Shown here in pieces: positions 8,968-17,459 of a stretch of 55,209 nt of DNA; the stretch's first letter is position 1, and every line of letters begins with the position of its first letter. Made by a program: the position numbers and the translations under genes. Origin of the DNA: Eubacterium sp. (GTDB lineage Bacteria; Bacillota; Clostridia; Lachnospirales; Lachnospiraceae); the NCBI GenBank assembly GCA_003486385.1, contig DNFT01000124.1, forward strand, positions 1-55,209, written 5' to 3'. The notes beneath the pieces are model-generated. The model searched no databases and was not told where the DNA came from. It saw only the letters and a list, made by a program, of their open reading frames with translations.

Positions 8968-8999
8968 AGCATGGCTCATAAAAGAGTTTTTAATAAAAG

Positions 9000-10691
9000 T
9001 TATTGAGCTATAAGCACCTTTTTTCCTTCAAATGCAAAGCCGTAATGTTGTATGCGGGATTTTGGTATTCCGCGGTTTATCAATTCGGCGTCATAGTTCT
9101 TGCCCTCAATCTGGCGTAGTGCAGCCTGTGCCGTATCTGCAAGTGTAGCTTCTCCGTCGGCATCATGCACCTTAAATTCAAGCACGATGCCATCATGCGT
9201 CTTGTCATGGATATCGGCTGGAATCAGCATGATATCGTATCTTCCATAGCCGCTTTCACGGTTAGATTTAATTTCGTATATGTCGCGAAGGTCGGATATA
9301 AGTCCAAGCACAAAGCCATGAAAAAAACGCTCCGGCTGGCTTCTCCTCGATGGATGGGTTCCTGTGTCAAAGCTGCTGAAGGTAGACAGTGCCACATCAT
9401 TCATGTATATATTCATTTCCTTGAGATTACCTTTTAACAATGCCTCAACAAACTTATTATAATGTGCCTCACCACTTGAAAACCATGACGAAAACATATC
9501 GGAGAACATGCTGAGTGCCTCTAAATTAGTTATCGAAAGATGGTACCATGGTTTGCGGAGCAGACCTCTGTGTTCGACTGAGTTCACTTTCAAATATCCG
9601 CTTGCCATGAGTAAGCTCCATATAGCGTTCTCGTCCGTGTCAAGCTGGCTGAATATAATCTGCTCATCGAAACTTACCACTATTTCGCCGCCGTTTAAAA
9701 GATCTTCCATCATCTTCTTTACATCGGGAGAAGCAGTGCGTATGAGCTTGTTGACAAGTGAATTGGCGCTTGTCGAAGCCCAGTAAGGCTTAAGTTCCTT
9801 TTCGGAAAGAAAGTTAATTATTGACCATGGATTATAAATGTCCGTGTGTGAACCGAATGTGAAACCGTCATACCACCATTTTACATCTGCTTTTCTTTCT
9901 GATAAGTCAAATAATTCGAGGGCTCCAAAAACCTCCGGTTCCGTAAAGCCAAAATATGTGCTGTACTTTTCTGAGGTCGTTGTTATCACGCTCAGGTTGT
10001 TCAGGTCGGAAAATATTGATTGCTTTGATACTCTTGTGATACCTGTCATCACTGCGCGTTCAAGGTAAGGGTTAGTCTTGAAGGTGTTGTTAAAAATATT
10101 GCGCATAAATGAAGTAAATTCGTTCCAGTATCCATTGACGTAGGCTTCCTGCATTGGAGTATCATACTCATCCAGCAGCATAATGACTTTCTTTTTATAG
10201 TATCGTTCCAGATACCTGCACAATGTATTGAGTGAGGAGTAGCTTAGAGCGTCATCCATATACATGTTCATGTCATTAAATATCTTTTTCTCATTGTCGC
10301 TGAACAGATTGCTTTCCAATAAAAAACGGTTCTGTTCATACAACTCAGCTATCTGTGTCTTAATCTGCGTTTTGGAATCCTGTAAATTGTCCGCTTTCAC
10401 GCCTGCAAAGCTTAAGAAGATAACAGGATATGTGCCCTGTAGCTGTCTGTATTTCTCGTTATTCCATATATTAAGTCCGTCAAACAAATCCGCACGTCCT
10501 GAATATCTGTTTGAAAAGAAGCAGTTAAGCATGCTCATATTAAGAGTTTTTCCAAAACGGCGTGGGCGTGTTATGAGTGTCACATCATCGCCAGCTTCCC
10601 ACCACGCCTCAATGAGACCTGTTTTATCAATATAGAAGTAATTGTGCTCCCTGAGAGACGCAAAATCCTGCTTGCCGATGACAACCTTCAT
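9000..10691 (-). CDS. AAA-ATPase-like / PD-(D/E)XK protein, copy 1
   Basis: At 563 aa it fits the AAA-ATPase_like (DUF1703) family: N-terminal YFYIDKTGLIEAWW, a Walker A-like RPRRFGKT near residue 45, Walker B VIMLLDEYDTP near residue 171, and the C-terminal PDDEXK_9-type nuclease signature YGRYDIMLIP then GIVLEFKV near residue 505. Biological roles of this family are not established; it is abundant and often multi-copy in gut Firmicutes and Bacteroidetes. AAGGAGG lies upstream of the start on the minus strand. A second, divergent copy lies at 17706-19295. Confidence 0.88.
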   Translation of the reverse strand: MKVVIGKQDFASLREHNYFYIDKTGLIEAWWEAGDDVTLITRPRRFGKTLNMSMLNCFFSNRYSGRADLFDGLNIWNNEKYRQLQGTYPVIFLSFAGVKADNLQDSKTQIKTQIAELYEQNRFLLESNLFSDNEKKIFNDMNMYMDDALSYSSLNTLCRYLERYYKKKVIMLLDEYDTPMQEAYVNGYWNEFTSFMRNIFNNTFKTNPYLERAVMTGITRVSKQSIFSDLNNLSVITTTSEKYSTYFGFTEPEVFGALELFDLSERKADVKWWYDGFTFGSHTDIYNPWSIINFLSEKELKPYWASTSANSLVNKLIRTASPDVKKMMEDLLNGGEIVVSFDEQIIFSQLDTDENAIWSLLMASGYLKVNSVEHRGLLRKPWYHLSITNLEALSMFSDMFSSWFSSGEAHYNKFVEALLKGNLKEMNIYMNDVALSTFSSFDTGTHPSRRSQPERFFHGFVLGLISDLRDIYEIKSNRESGYGRYDIMLIPADIHDKTHDGIVLEFKVHDADGEATLADTAQAALRQIEGKNYDAELINRGIPKSRIQHYGFAFEGKKVLIAQ

Positions 10692-11117
10692 TCCAAAACA
10701 ACCTCCTTCTAAATTACATTATAGCTGATATCTGAAATTAGTTTAACATAATGTATCATCTTTAGCAATTAAAACAACTTATTTTGCAATATTTTTCTTC
10801 GAAGATTAATATTGGTTTTTCTATGTGATTAACATCATATTTTTATTAGTATTTTTTATATCATTAATATTATGTCCTTTATTAATATCTTTTTCTAATA
10901 TCAAGAATTATATCTATCTTCTATAATTCCACAAGCAATTAAAAATTTAAAAAGAGAATATATAGATGAGACTTGAATAAAAATTTTTTTTTCTGTCATA
11001 TATTAAGAAAATTCTCAAAAGTAATTACAAAACGAGTGCTGTTCGTTTTTATTCCATTAATTAGTGATAGATTTGTCTATTTTTGAGAATAAGGCAAGGA
11101 AATACAAAACAAAATTA
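10692..11117. other. AT-rich intergenic stretch
   Basis: About 430 nt between divergent genes is very AT-rich with no credible reading frame. One inverted pair (ATTCTCAAAA near 11030, TTTTTGAGAAT near 11086) could form a loose hairpin. It is otherwise featureless apart from likely promoters. Confidence 0.5.
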
Positions 11118-11287
11118 AAAAATTGAATCAGACTTGCTAATTATATGAAAGCGCGCAAGAGGCAGGCGAGATACACAAAAACAATATTAAATTTTAAAAT
11201 TATTTAATTTGTTTTTAAGGTGTGTGTTGCTTATTTCTTGAGCGCTTTTATACCATTAGAAACTTTGTGTGTCTTTTTGATTCAGAA
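11118..11287. repeat. Long imperfect palindrome upstream of the NUC1-like gene
   Basis: The two sides are imperfectly complementary over about 80 nt each. Matching blocks include TGAATCA/TGATTCA, CTAAT/ATTAG and AAAGCGCGCAAGA/TCTTGAGCGCTTT (12 of 13), with an AT-rich centre (ACAAAAACAA against TTGTTTTT). It could be a small non-autonomous element or a structured leader for the gene that starts at 11299. Confidence 0.5.
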
Positions 11288-11298
11288 AAAAGGGATAC

Positions 11299-11976
11299 AT
11301 GAAGAGAAGAATACAGGATTTAATAAATAGTTCTAATTATATTTTTGAAGAGTACTTGGAAGATAAAGGAAATAAATTTTATACCTTTTATAAGGAATAT
11401 GATGGAATTGTTTTGAATAAAAATGTTCCGAATCTAAATCAGAATGAACTTACAAATGTATGTTTTGAAAAATATTCTAATTTGGACAAGCTTGGGAGAT
11501 GTGGTCAGGTGACAGCCTGTATTGGAAGGGAAAGATTTACAACTAAAAAGAGAGCATATATCGGACATATTATTCCATCGGGATGGCACAGTCTTAAATT
11601 TAACTGCATACAAGGTAAATACCTATATAACCGATGTCACCTTATTGGTCATCAATTATCTGGGCTGGATATTGATAATAATTTAATTACAGGAACAAGA
11701 TACCTTAATATATCTCAAATGTTGCCTTTTGAAAATGCGATTGCCGGCTATTGCAGGGAGACGGGCAATCATGTCCTATATCGAGTTACCCCAATATATA
11801 AACAGGACAATTTAGTTGCTTTCGGGGTGTTGTTGGAGGCACTATCTGTTGAGGATTGTGGTAAAGAGATATGCTTCAATATTTATCTCTACAATCGGCA
11901 GCCTGAAATAAATATTGACTATAAAAAGGGATACAGTAAAGAGATTGAATTTAGTTTTAGCAATGATATAATATGA
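11299..11976 (+). CDS. DNA/RNA non-specific endonuclease (NUC1/EndA-like)
   Basis: The 225-aa protein contains the betabeta-alpha-metal motif in the variant NRCHLIGHQL (His114 the expected general base), followed by the metal-ligand region DNNLITGTRYLNISQMLPFEN. This NRCH form replaces the DRGH of classic NUC1 enzymes and is common in Firmicutes DNA-entry-type nucleases. No signal peptide or membrane segment is visible, so a cytoplasmic or co-released enzyme is more likely than a surface EndA. Base composition is clearly more AT-rich than the housekeeping genes, suggesting acquisition. The neighbour at 12033 also looks nuclease-like. Confidence 0.85.
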   Translation: MKRRIQDLINSSNYIFEEYLEDKGNKFYTFYKEYDGIVLNKNVPNLNQNELTNVCFEKYSNLDKLGRCGQVTACIGRERFTTKKRAYIGHIIPSGWHSLKFNCIQGKYLYNRCHLIGHQLSGLDIDNNLITGTRYLNISQMLPFENAIAGYCRETGNHVLYRVTPIYKQDNLVAFGVLLEALSVEDCGKEICFNIYLYNRQPEINIDYKKGYSKEIEFSFSNDII

Positions 11977-12032
11977 TTTAGAAATGTTATTTTCGTAAAA
12001 TAAATTAAAGAAAATAAAGTTGAGGTGTTTAA

Positions 12033-13082
12033 ATGGGAGTAACATCAAGTTTAAGAAAGTTGGATGGATGTGAAAGTAAGGAAATTAATGAGTTTCTTTA
12101 TAAAAATATGCCCGGCAAGGATGAACTTGTCTCTAATTTAGGAATAAAACCATTTGACAGAAAAAATCCTATACTTATTGGAGATTGCGTTAGTCATTCG
12201 TTATGTGGACGGATTGGAGCAATTTCAGAATGGTATATTGATATTCTTGCAAGTCGTTATACTGAAAATGAGACAAATTTTCTCACAGAAATAGAAGACA
12301 AAATTTTTGTAAATGCAAATGGAAAAATGGCAGTACGAAATCCATATAGAGATTCGGCTAAAAGAATAATAGCATGTTATAAATGTGTGAGGGCATATGT
12401 TAATGGGAAATCAGTGGGTGATAACGAGGTTATAGAGGCACTTGATACAATTGATAAACATGGGTTGAACCCTTTTAATTCGCAATCATGTACTAGGGAA
12501 CATAGTGACGAGGAAATCTATTATTATATATTTGAGAATAAATTGGAAGATAATGTGGTATCAGCCATAAAACAAATAGGAGACAGATTTCTTTGCCGGT
12601 TTATTGAAAGTGGGAAATTGAAAAAAGACAGTACGGTTATTATTAAACCCAAATGGGGAGCATGGTCAAAAGTGTATGGTGCGGAGGGGGATATATTTAT
12701 TGACGGAATTATATATGACATTAAAAGTCGCTCAACAGAGGGGTATAAGAGTCAGGAAATAGCACAGATTTATGCTTATTACATATGCCACCTTATAGAA
12801 AGATATTATGATATTAAGATTATAGATATATTGAAACATCCATCTAATCTTCAGGGGAAAGATGTTACAGGCATAGGTTTGTATCTTTCAAGATTTGGTG
12901 AAATAGTAACATGTGATATGAGCAACGAAAGATATTGTTTATCGGAGAAACAAGTAAAACCTATTGCCGATATGATTGCTTTGCAATGCCAGGAAATTAA
13001 AAATAATAGAAATCGAAAGCTTGAGCAGCAATTAAATGTCGAATTGGGACGAATTACTTATGAAGTAGTTAGAAGAAGCTGA
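12033..13082 (+). CDS. Hypothetical protein with a PD-(D/E)XK-like core, 349 aa
   Basis: No named family is recognised. Residues 1-160 are helical with several cysteines. The C-terminal half holds AEGDIFIDGIIYDIKSRST (Glu218 or Asp220, Asp229, Lys231) followed by QEIAQIYAYY (Gln245, Tyr249). This acid, D-x-K, then Q-x(3)-Y order is that of RecB/Cas4-like PD-(D/E)XK nucleases. GAGGTG lies 8 nt upstream. It lies 56 nt after the NUC1-like gene on the same strand and shares its low GC, so the two may be one acquired unit. A role in defence, or toxin/immunity, is inference. Confidence 0.72.
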   Translation: MGVTSSLRKLDGCESKEINEFLYKNMPGKDELVSNLGIKPFDRKNPILIGDCVSHSLCGRIGAISEWYIDILASRYTENETNFLTEIEDKIFVNANGKMAVRNPYRDSAKRIIACYKCVRAYVNGKSVGDNEVIEALDTIDKHGLNPFNSQSCTREHSDEEIYYYIFENKLEDNVVSAIKQIGDRFLCRFIESGKLKKDSTVIIKPKWGAWSKVYGAEGDIFIDGIIYDIKSRSTEGYKSQEIAQIYAYYICHLIERYYDIKIIDILKHPSNLQGKDVTGIGLYLSRFGEIVTCDMSNERYCLSEKQVKPIADMIALQCQEIKNNRNRKLEQQLNVELGRITYEVVRRS

Positions 13083-13133
13083 TAGAAATTTGAAGTTGCA
13101 TACTTGCTTGTAAATACTTCTATAATAAAAAGA

Positions 13134-13340
13134 TATAATTGTGAATAGCATAACTTTGAAAGAAACTTAGATGTTCTTAAAACTCTATTTAATGCACGGC
13201 TATAGCCAACATGGATGTCGGCTATGGTGCCACCGCCCATGGAAAGGCGATAGGCATTGATGGCGGACATTAATGTTAGATTTTCTCAGCGTTTTTAGAA
13301 CAGCTTGCTTCGTACAATGGAATTGCTATTCACAATTATA
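13134..13340. repeat. MITE-like element with 17-bp terminal inverted repeats
   Basis: TATAATTGTGAATAGCA (13134-13150) and TGCTATTCACAATTATA (13324-13340) are perfect inverted repeats closing a 207-bp segment. Inside, further blocks pair imperfectly (GTTCTTAAAAC with GTTTTTAGAAC), and a GC-rich central hairpin is present (AGCCAACAT/ATGTCGGCT). No open frame of note is inside. This fits a miniature inverted-repeat element, but no clear target duplication is visible. Confidence 0.6.
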
Positions 13341-13381
13341 GCTTATTTATATTGCATTATAAATTTTTATATATTATCAAA

Positions 13382-14839
13382 TTAACTTCTATGATAATTA
13401 TTAAGAAGCTCCTTCTTCACATCATAAAGCCTGTCGGACAAATCAACATGTATCTCCTGCGGATTTTCAAAACGTCTCGATTCATCCCAGAGGGTGTTAA
13501 GCTCCTTCTTACAGTAAGACTGGATATTCATGACTTCCGGTGTCTCATATACACATTCGCCCTTTAAGAATACAGGAACCATAATCTCGCGGACCGTGTA
13601 GGTGCCGCCCTTTAACAGAGTTTTCTTCCAGGTGTGTACAGGGTCAAAAATCATCAGGTCTTTATTTTCGTCGAAGTGCTCGTCGGCAAAGGCGATGAGG
13701 TCAGCCTTAATCTTGCCGTTCTCCCTGTCGTAGAGACGGAATACGGTCTTGTTGCCCGGATTGGTAATCTTCTCTGAGTTTTCGGAGAGCTTAATCTTAG
13801 GAATAAATTCGCCGGTCTTTTCATCCTGTACCGCGGCAAGCTTGTATACACCGCCGAATGCAGGGCAGTCCTTGGCTGTGATGAGGTTGGTGCCGACACC
13901 CCATGAGGTGATGGTTGCCCCCTGATTCTTGAGTGAGGAAATCAGGTACTCATCAAGGTCGCTTGACGCGGAGATAACGGCGTCGGTGAATCCGGCGTCA
14001 TCAAGCATTTTGCGCGCCTTCTTTGAGAGATATGCAAGGTCACCGGAGTCAAGTCTTATTCCGTAGAAGTTAGACTTTATGCCGGCCTCCCTCATCTCCT
14101 TGAATACGCGGATTGCGTTAGGCACACCGGAACCTAAGGTGTCGTAGGTGTCCACAAGAAGTATGCAGGCGTCAGGGTAGAGCTCAGCGTATTTTTTGAA
14201 GGCTGTGTACTCGTCAGGGAAGCTCATTATCCAGCTATGTGCGTGGGTGCCCTTTACAGGGACGTTAAACATCTGGCCTGTGAGAACGCAGCTTGTGCCG
14301 ATACAGCCGCCAATCATTGCGGCGCGCGCACCGTAAAGACCTGCGTCCGGACCCTGCGCACGGCGAAGACCGAACTCCATAATACCATCACCGCCGGCGG
14401 CATATACAACTCTTGAGGCCTTTGTTGCGATAAGGCTCTGGTGGTTTACAATGTTCAGAAGCGCAGTCTCGACAAGCTGTGCCTCCATGATAGGTGCGAC
14501 AACCTTCACAAGCGGCTCACGCGGGAATACAACTGTTCCCTCAGGAATCGCGTAGATATCGCCGGAAAAATGGAAGTTGAGGAGGTACTCTAAGAAGTCC
14601 TCATCGAACAGCTTAGTGCTTCTAAGGTAGTCGACATCGTCCTGCGAAAAATGCAAATCCTTAATATATTCTATAGCCTGATCAAGTCCGGCAGCGATGG
14701 AGTAGCTGCTGTCAAAAGGATTTTTGCGGAAAAATGCATCAAATACAACTGTAGGGTTAGTGTGGTTCTTAAAATAACCCTGCATCATGGTAAGCTCATA
14801 TAAATCGGTGAGCAGAGTTAAATTTCTTGAATCGCTCAT
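13382..14839 (-). CDS. pncB: Nicotinate phosphoribosyltransferase
   Basis: The enzyme joins nicotinate to PRPP to give nicotinate mononucleotide, the salvage entry to NAD. Motifs include the N-terminal LLTDLYELTMMQGYF, FGLRRAQGPDAG, GTHAHSWIMSFPDE and the phosphate-binding RLDSGDLAYLSKKAR. The 485-aa length is normal for the Firmicutes type. AAAGAAGG lies upstream of the start on the minus strand. Two Rex-like palindromes lie 72 and 183 nt upstream, suggesting control by the NADH/NAD ratio. Confidence 0.94.
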   Translation of the reverse strand: MSDSRNLTLLTDLYELTMMQGYFKNHTNPTVVFDAFFRKNPFDSSYSIAAGLDQAIEYIKDLHFSQDDVDYLRSTKLFDEDFLEYLLNFHFSGDIYAIPEGTVVFPREPLVKVVAPIMEAQLVETALLNIVNHQSLIATKASRVVYAAGGDGIMEFGLRRAQGPDAGLYGARAAMIGGCIGTSCVLTGQMFNVPVKGTHAHSWIMSFPDEYTAFKKYAELYPDACILLVDTYDTLGSGVPNAIRVFKEMREAGIKSNFYGIRLDSGDLAYLSKKARKMLDDAGFTDAVISASSDLDEYLISSLKNQGATITSWGVGTNLITAKDCPAFGGVYKLAAVQDEKTGEFIPKIKLSENSEKITNPGNKTVFRLYDRENGKIKADLIAFADEHFDENKDLMIFDPVHTWKKTLLKGGTYTVREIMVPVFLKGECVYETPEVMNIQSYCKKELNTLWDESRRFENPQEIHVDLSDRLYDVKKELLNNYHRS

Positions 14840-14910
14840 ATTGAACCTTCTTTCTGCGATATTATCGCGGGGGTAGTGAATAGTGTTGTTTTTATGTTTA
14901 TTTCATTGTA

Positions 14911-14926
14911 TGTTAAAATATTAACA
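14911..14926. promoter_or_regulatory. Rex-like operator 1
   Basis: TGTTAAAATATTAACA is a perfect TGTTAA-N4-TTAACA palindrome, matching the clostridial Rex consensus TTGTTAA-N4-TTAACAA except for the outermost base on one side. It lies 72 nt upstream of the nicotinate phosphoribosyltransferase start, within reach of its promoter. Confidence 0.55.
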
Positions 14927-15021
14927 AAAACATTGCTTTTATCAAATGATAGCGATAGACATAAAAGCCTGTAAATGGCATTTGCATGGCTTAATTGTTG
15001 TGTTTTTGGCTTTTTAAGTCC

Positions 15022-15037
15022 TGTTAATATATTAACA
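15022..15037. promoter_or_regulatory. Rex-like operator 2
   Basis: TGTTAATATATTAACA repeats the palindrome of the first site 111 bp further upstream. Two near-identical copies in the same leader make chance less likely. Confidence 0.5.
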
Positions 15038-15126
15038 TTACAATTATTATACACGAGTCTGCGAAGAATGCAAGGACAAATACTTGCTGTTGTTTTATTG
15101 TGGGTATTTTATGTTGGAATTGCTTT

Positions 15127-15422
15127 TATATACCCATAGCTGTTTATTGAGCGGCATTTATTACCAGCGTGGAGGGTATATTTTATACATTTATATGCTC
15201 TATGCCCGGACAGCGAAGATTTTGTGGGTATAAATTGTATATTAGGACTGCATATACCCATGCAAGTATATTTTAAGTGTATATTATTGAATTTCGCATT
15301 GTTTGCGGGGTATAAGTTTGAAAGAAAAACTTTCAAACTATTTATTGGTGGCAGTACTGCAAGCAATGCTTGCAGTATGCAGGGGTATATAAATGAAAAT
15401 AAGTTATATATACCCATAGCTG
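15127..15422. repeat. GGGTATA-rich repeat region bounded by 16-bp direct repeats
   Basis: TATATACCCATAGCTG occurs at 15127-15142 and again at 15407-15422. Within this span GGGTATA or its complement occurs seven times (near 15129, 15174, 15226, 15253, 15308, 15383 and 15409). Two perfect hairpins lie between them: AGTTTGAAAG/CTTTCAAACT (15315-15339) and TACTGCAAGCA/TGCTTGCAGTA (15355-15377). Short frames through the region look like by-products. Its nature is unknown: iterated protein-binding sites, a structured RNA, or a decayed element. Confidence 0.55.
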
Positions 15423-15627
15423 CGCATTATGTCACATTTTAGTATCGGTATGCATATATTGTGTAGGTGCATTAGCCGGAGCATAATAGGATATATTTTG
15501 CTAATAGTATTGTCTAATTATGTTTTTTGAAATATAATCAGAACATACAGTAAAATGCATGTCAGGTGTGTGCAGGATTATGGCTGCATGGGCTGCGGCC
15601 GGTGTTGTGGAAAATGGGGGGATGTTG

Positions 15628-15761
15628 ATGTACAGATACATAACAAAAAATAAATGAATGTACATGTTCTACGTGAGCTTGTTATATCGGTGGCGCATAA
15701 GATGTCGGATGACATGGTTGGAAGGTATGATGAGGTGGTGACCTTAAAGAAGGTAATATAG
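15628..15761 (+). pseudogene. Scar of an ABC exporter gene (N- and C-termini only)
   Basis: ATG 15628, behind GGGGGG, encodes MYRYITKNK and then a stop; the exporter at 25676 begins MYRYIIKNK. In another frame the next 90 nt end in VISVAHKMSDDMVGRYDEVV, against VISVAHKMPEKLTELYDEVI at that exporter's C-terminus. About 500 codons are missing between the two ends and a frameshift is present. This is a deletion remnant of a paralogue of the transporter ten kilobases away. Confidence 0.75.
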
Positions 15762-15873
15762 CAGCAATTACAGGTAATTGAAAATTCAGTGCGTGATTGC
15801 AGGATATTGTGCGGTAGATTTGAGCTTTGAAATTACCTGGAAAATAATAAAAAAGTATCAGGAGAGAAATGAC

Positions 15874-16605
15874 ATGCTAAGATTGATTATCACAGCTTTA
15901 TTTTTGGTAGTATTTTTTATATTCAGTATTCCGATGTTCGGCATACTGTGGATTATCGGCAAATTCAACAAGCCGAAGAAGGATATCCTTGCACTGAGAA
16001 TCGTGCAGTGGGCGTTTAAGGTAATCAGATTCCTGTGCGGGGTCAGGACAACTGTTATCGGATATGAGAATATTCCGAAGGATGAACCGGTGTTATTCGT
16101 AGGCAACCACAACAGCAATTTTGACACAGTTATAGTGTACTCAATGCTTCCGGGACTTACGGGCTTCGTTGCCAAGAAGGAGATGGAGAAGATACCGCTT
16201 CTTCACCACTGGATGAAGCTTCTGTACTGTCTTTTCCTTGACAGAAAGAATATCAAGGAGGGACTTAAGACCGTGCTTCAGGGTATCGAATATATCAAGA
16301 ACGGTATATCGATAACCATTTTCCCGGAGGGAACCAGAAGCATGACCGGGGAAATGGCACCTTTCAAGGAGGGAAGCCTTAAATTCGCGGAAAAGACCGG
16401 CTGTAAGATAATTCCAGTTGTGCAGAACAATACCAGACAGATTATGGAGGCACATTCTCCGTTCATCAGAAAGACACACACGGTTCTTGAGTTCGGTGAG
16501 CCTATAGATGTCAAATTGCTTGACAAGGAGCAGAGGAAGTTCCTTGGCGCGTATACTCAGGAGATTATCCAGAAGATTTATGATAAAAATAAGGCGTTAG
16601 TGTAG
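15874..16605 (+). CDS. 1-acylglycerol-3-phosphate acyltransferase family (PlsC)
   Basis: PlsC enzymes acylate lysophosphatidate to phosphatidate at the inner membrane leaflet. The 243-aa protein has an N-terminal membrane segment (residues 1-27), the catalytic H-x4-D in NHNSNFD, an FLDR motif, and FPEGTRS. I choose ATG 15874 (GGAGAG 8 nt upstream) rather than upstream in-frame codons. Gram-positive genomes often carry several paralogues, so the exact acyl acceptor is uncertain. Confidence 0.88.
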   Translation: MLRLIITALFLVVFFIFSIPMFGILWIIGKFNKPKKDILALRIVQWAFKVIRFLCGVRTTVIGYENIPKDEPVLFVGNHNSNFDTVIVYSMLPGLTGFVAKKEMEKIPLLHHWMKLLYCLFLDRKNIKEGLKTVLQGIEYIKNGISITIFPEGTRSMTGEMAPFKEGSLKFAEKTGCKIIPVVQNNTRQIMEAHSPFIRKTHTVLEFGEPIDVKLLDKEQRKFLGAYTQEIIQKIYDKNKALV

Positions 16606-16610
16606 ATATA

Positions 16611-16713
16611 GGACAGGGGTCAGGTGGGTGATGGGACAGGGGTCAGGTACATGTCCCAGTTCTGGGACACGTACCTGACCCCTGTCCCATCACCCCTGTC
16701 CCAACCACCTGAC
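16611..16713. repeat. REP-like hairpin, copy 1
   Basis: Arms 16626-16659 and 16662-16695 are complementary over 34 bp with one mismatch and a 2-nt loop; the core is GGGACAGGGGTCAGGTAC. GGACAGGGGTCAGGT also occurs just outside (16611-16625), and a partial complement lies on the right, so the unit is nested. It is much more GC-rich than its surroundings and fills the gap between the acyltransferase and NUDIX genes. A second member of the family is at 44908-44967. Confidence 0.8.
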
Positions 16714-16732
16714 AAGAAACGGAGTATATGTT

Positions 16733-17368
16733 ATGGGAGAAAAGATTAAGGAAATGTTCCCTCTCTGCGATGAGGAGGGCAATTTTACAGGTGAGCTTAA
16801 GGAGAGAAGTGCGGTGCACCGCGATGGCGATTTGCATGGTGGGTCGCATATATGGATAATGGAAAGGCATGATGGACGCATACGTGTGCTCCTGCAGAAG
16901 AGAAGCGATGACAAGGATTCGTTTCCGGGCTGTTATGACTGCTCATGTGCCGGGCATGTCGATGCGGGCGAGAGCTTTATAAGCACGGCGGTAAGGGAGC
17001 TTTCGGAGGAGTTGTCCGTCAAGGCGGATGAGGCTGAGCTTGAATTTCTTTTCAAGCAGCGCGTAGGCGGCGAATATATCTTTTACGGTGAGAGGTTTGC
17101 CAACAATGAGGTCAATTTTGTGTACCTTCTGAGAAAGCATGTCGATATCGGGACGCTGGCTTTTCAGAAGGAGGAGATACAAGGACTGTGCTGGAAGGAT
17201 GCGGAGGAGGTTCTTGCGATTCTTAGGCGGCAGGATGCGCGGGAGGCAGCAGGGGAAAAGGATGTGTACGCGCCGGGAAGCTATTGTATATGGACGCATG
17301 AGTTTGAGAGAGTGCTTGAAATGGTGAAGCGCTCATCTTTGAGTACATTTTCTTTGCAACAAGGATGA
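16733..17368 (+). CDS. NUDIX hydrolase
   Basis: The 211-aa protein has a full Nudix box: GHVDAGESFISTAVRELSEE (G-x5-E-x7-REL-x-EE), which binds metal for diphosphate hydrolysis. The N-terminal layout (FPLCDEEGNFTGELKERSAVHRDGDLHGGSHIWI) resembles the IPP-isomerase-like/YfcD branch of Nudix proteins, but without its catalytic context the substrate is unknown. The C-terminus runs into the region facing the broken merR gene. Confidence 0.88.
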   Translation: MGEKIKEMFPLCDEEGNFTGELKERSAVHRDGDLHGGSHIWIMERHDGRIRVLLQKRSDDKDSFPGCYDCSCAGHVDAGESFISTAVRELSEELSVKADEAELEFLFKQRVGGEYIFYGERFANNEVNFVYLLRKHVDIGTLAFQKEEIQGLCWKDAEEVLAILRRQDAREAAGEKDVYAPGSYCIWTHEFERVLEMVKRSSLSTFSLQQG

Positions 17369-17459
17369 GGACGATTGCGGCGAGTGCAAGGCAGGCGGAG
17401 ATGATGAATAATTGCGGTACCATTAAGCTCCTGATGCTGGAACAGCTTCACAATCTCCT

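Noticed and set aside
9203..9212. GTCATGGAT resembling an island half-site
   Set aside because: Single half-site inside a coding region with no partner 24 nt away.
15127..15422. CRISPR array
   Set aside because: Repeats are 7 nt, on both strands, with irregular spacing and no cas genes; does not fit.
15224..15442. 72-codon plus-strand frame in the GGGTATA region
   Set aside because: It is created by the repeats and hairpins, with no ribosome site and no protein-like pattern.
17223..17423. Minus-strand frame with a membrane-like segment overlapping the NUDIX end
   Set aside because: Mostly antisense to the NUDIX gene; only the last ~27 codons look protein-like and I could not tie them to the merR fragment.
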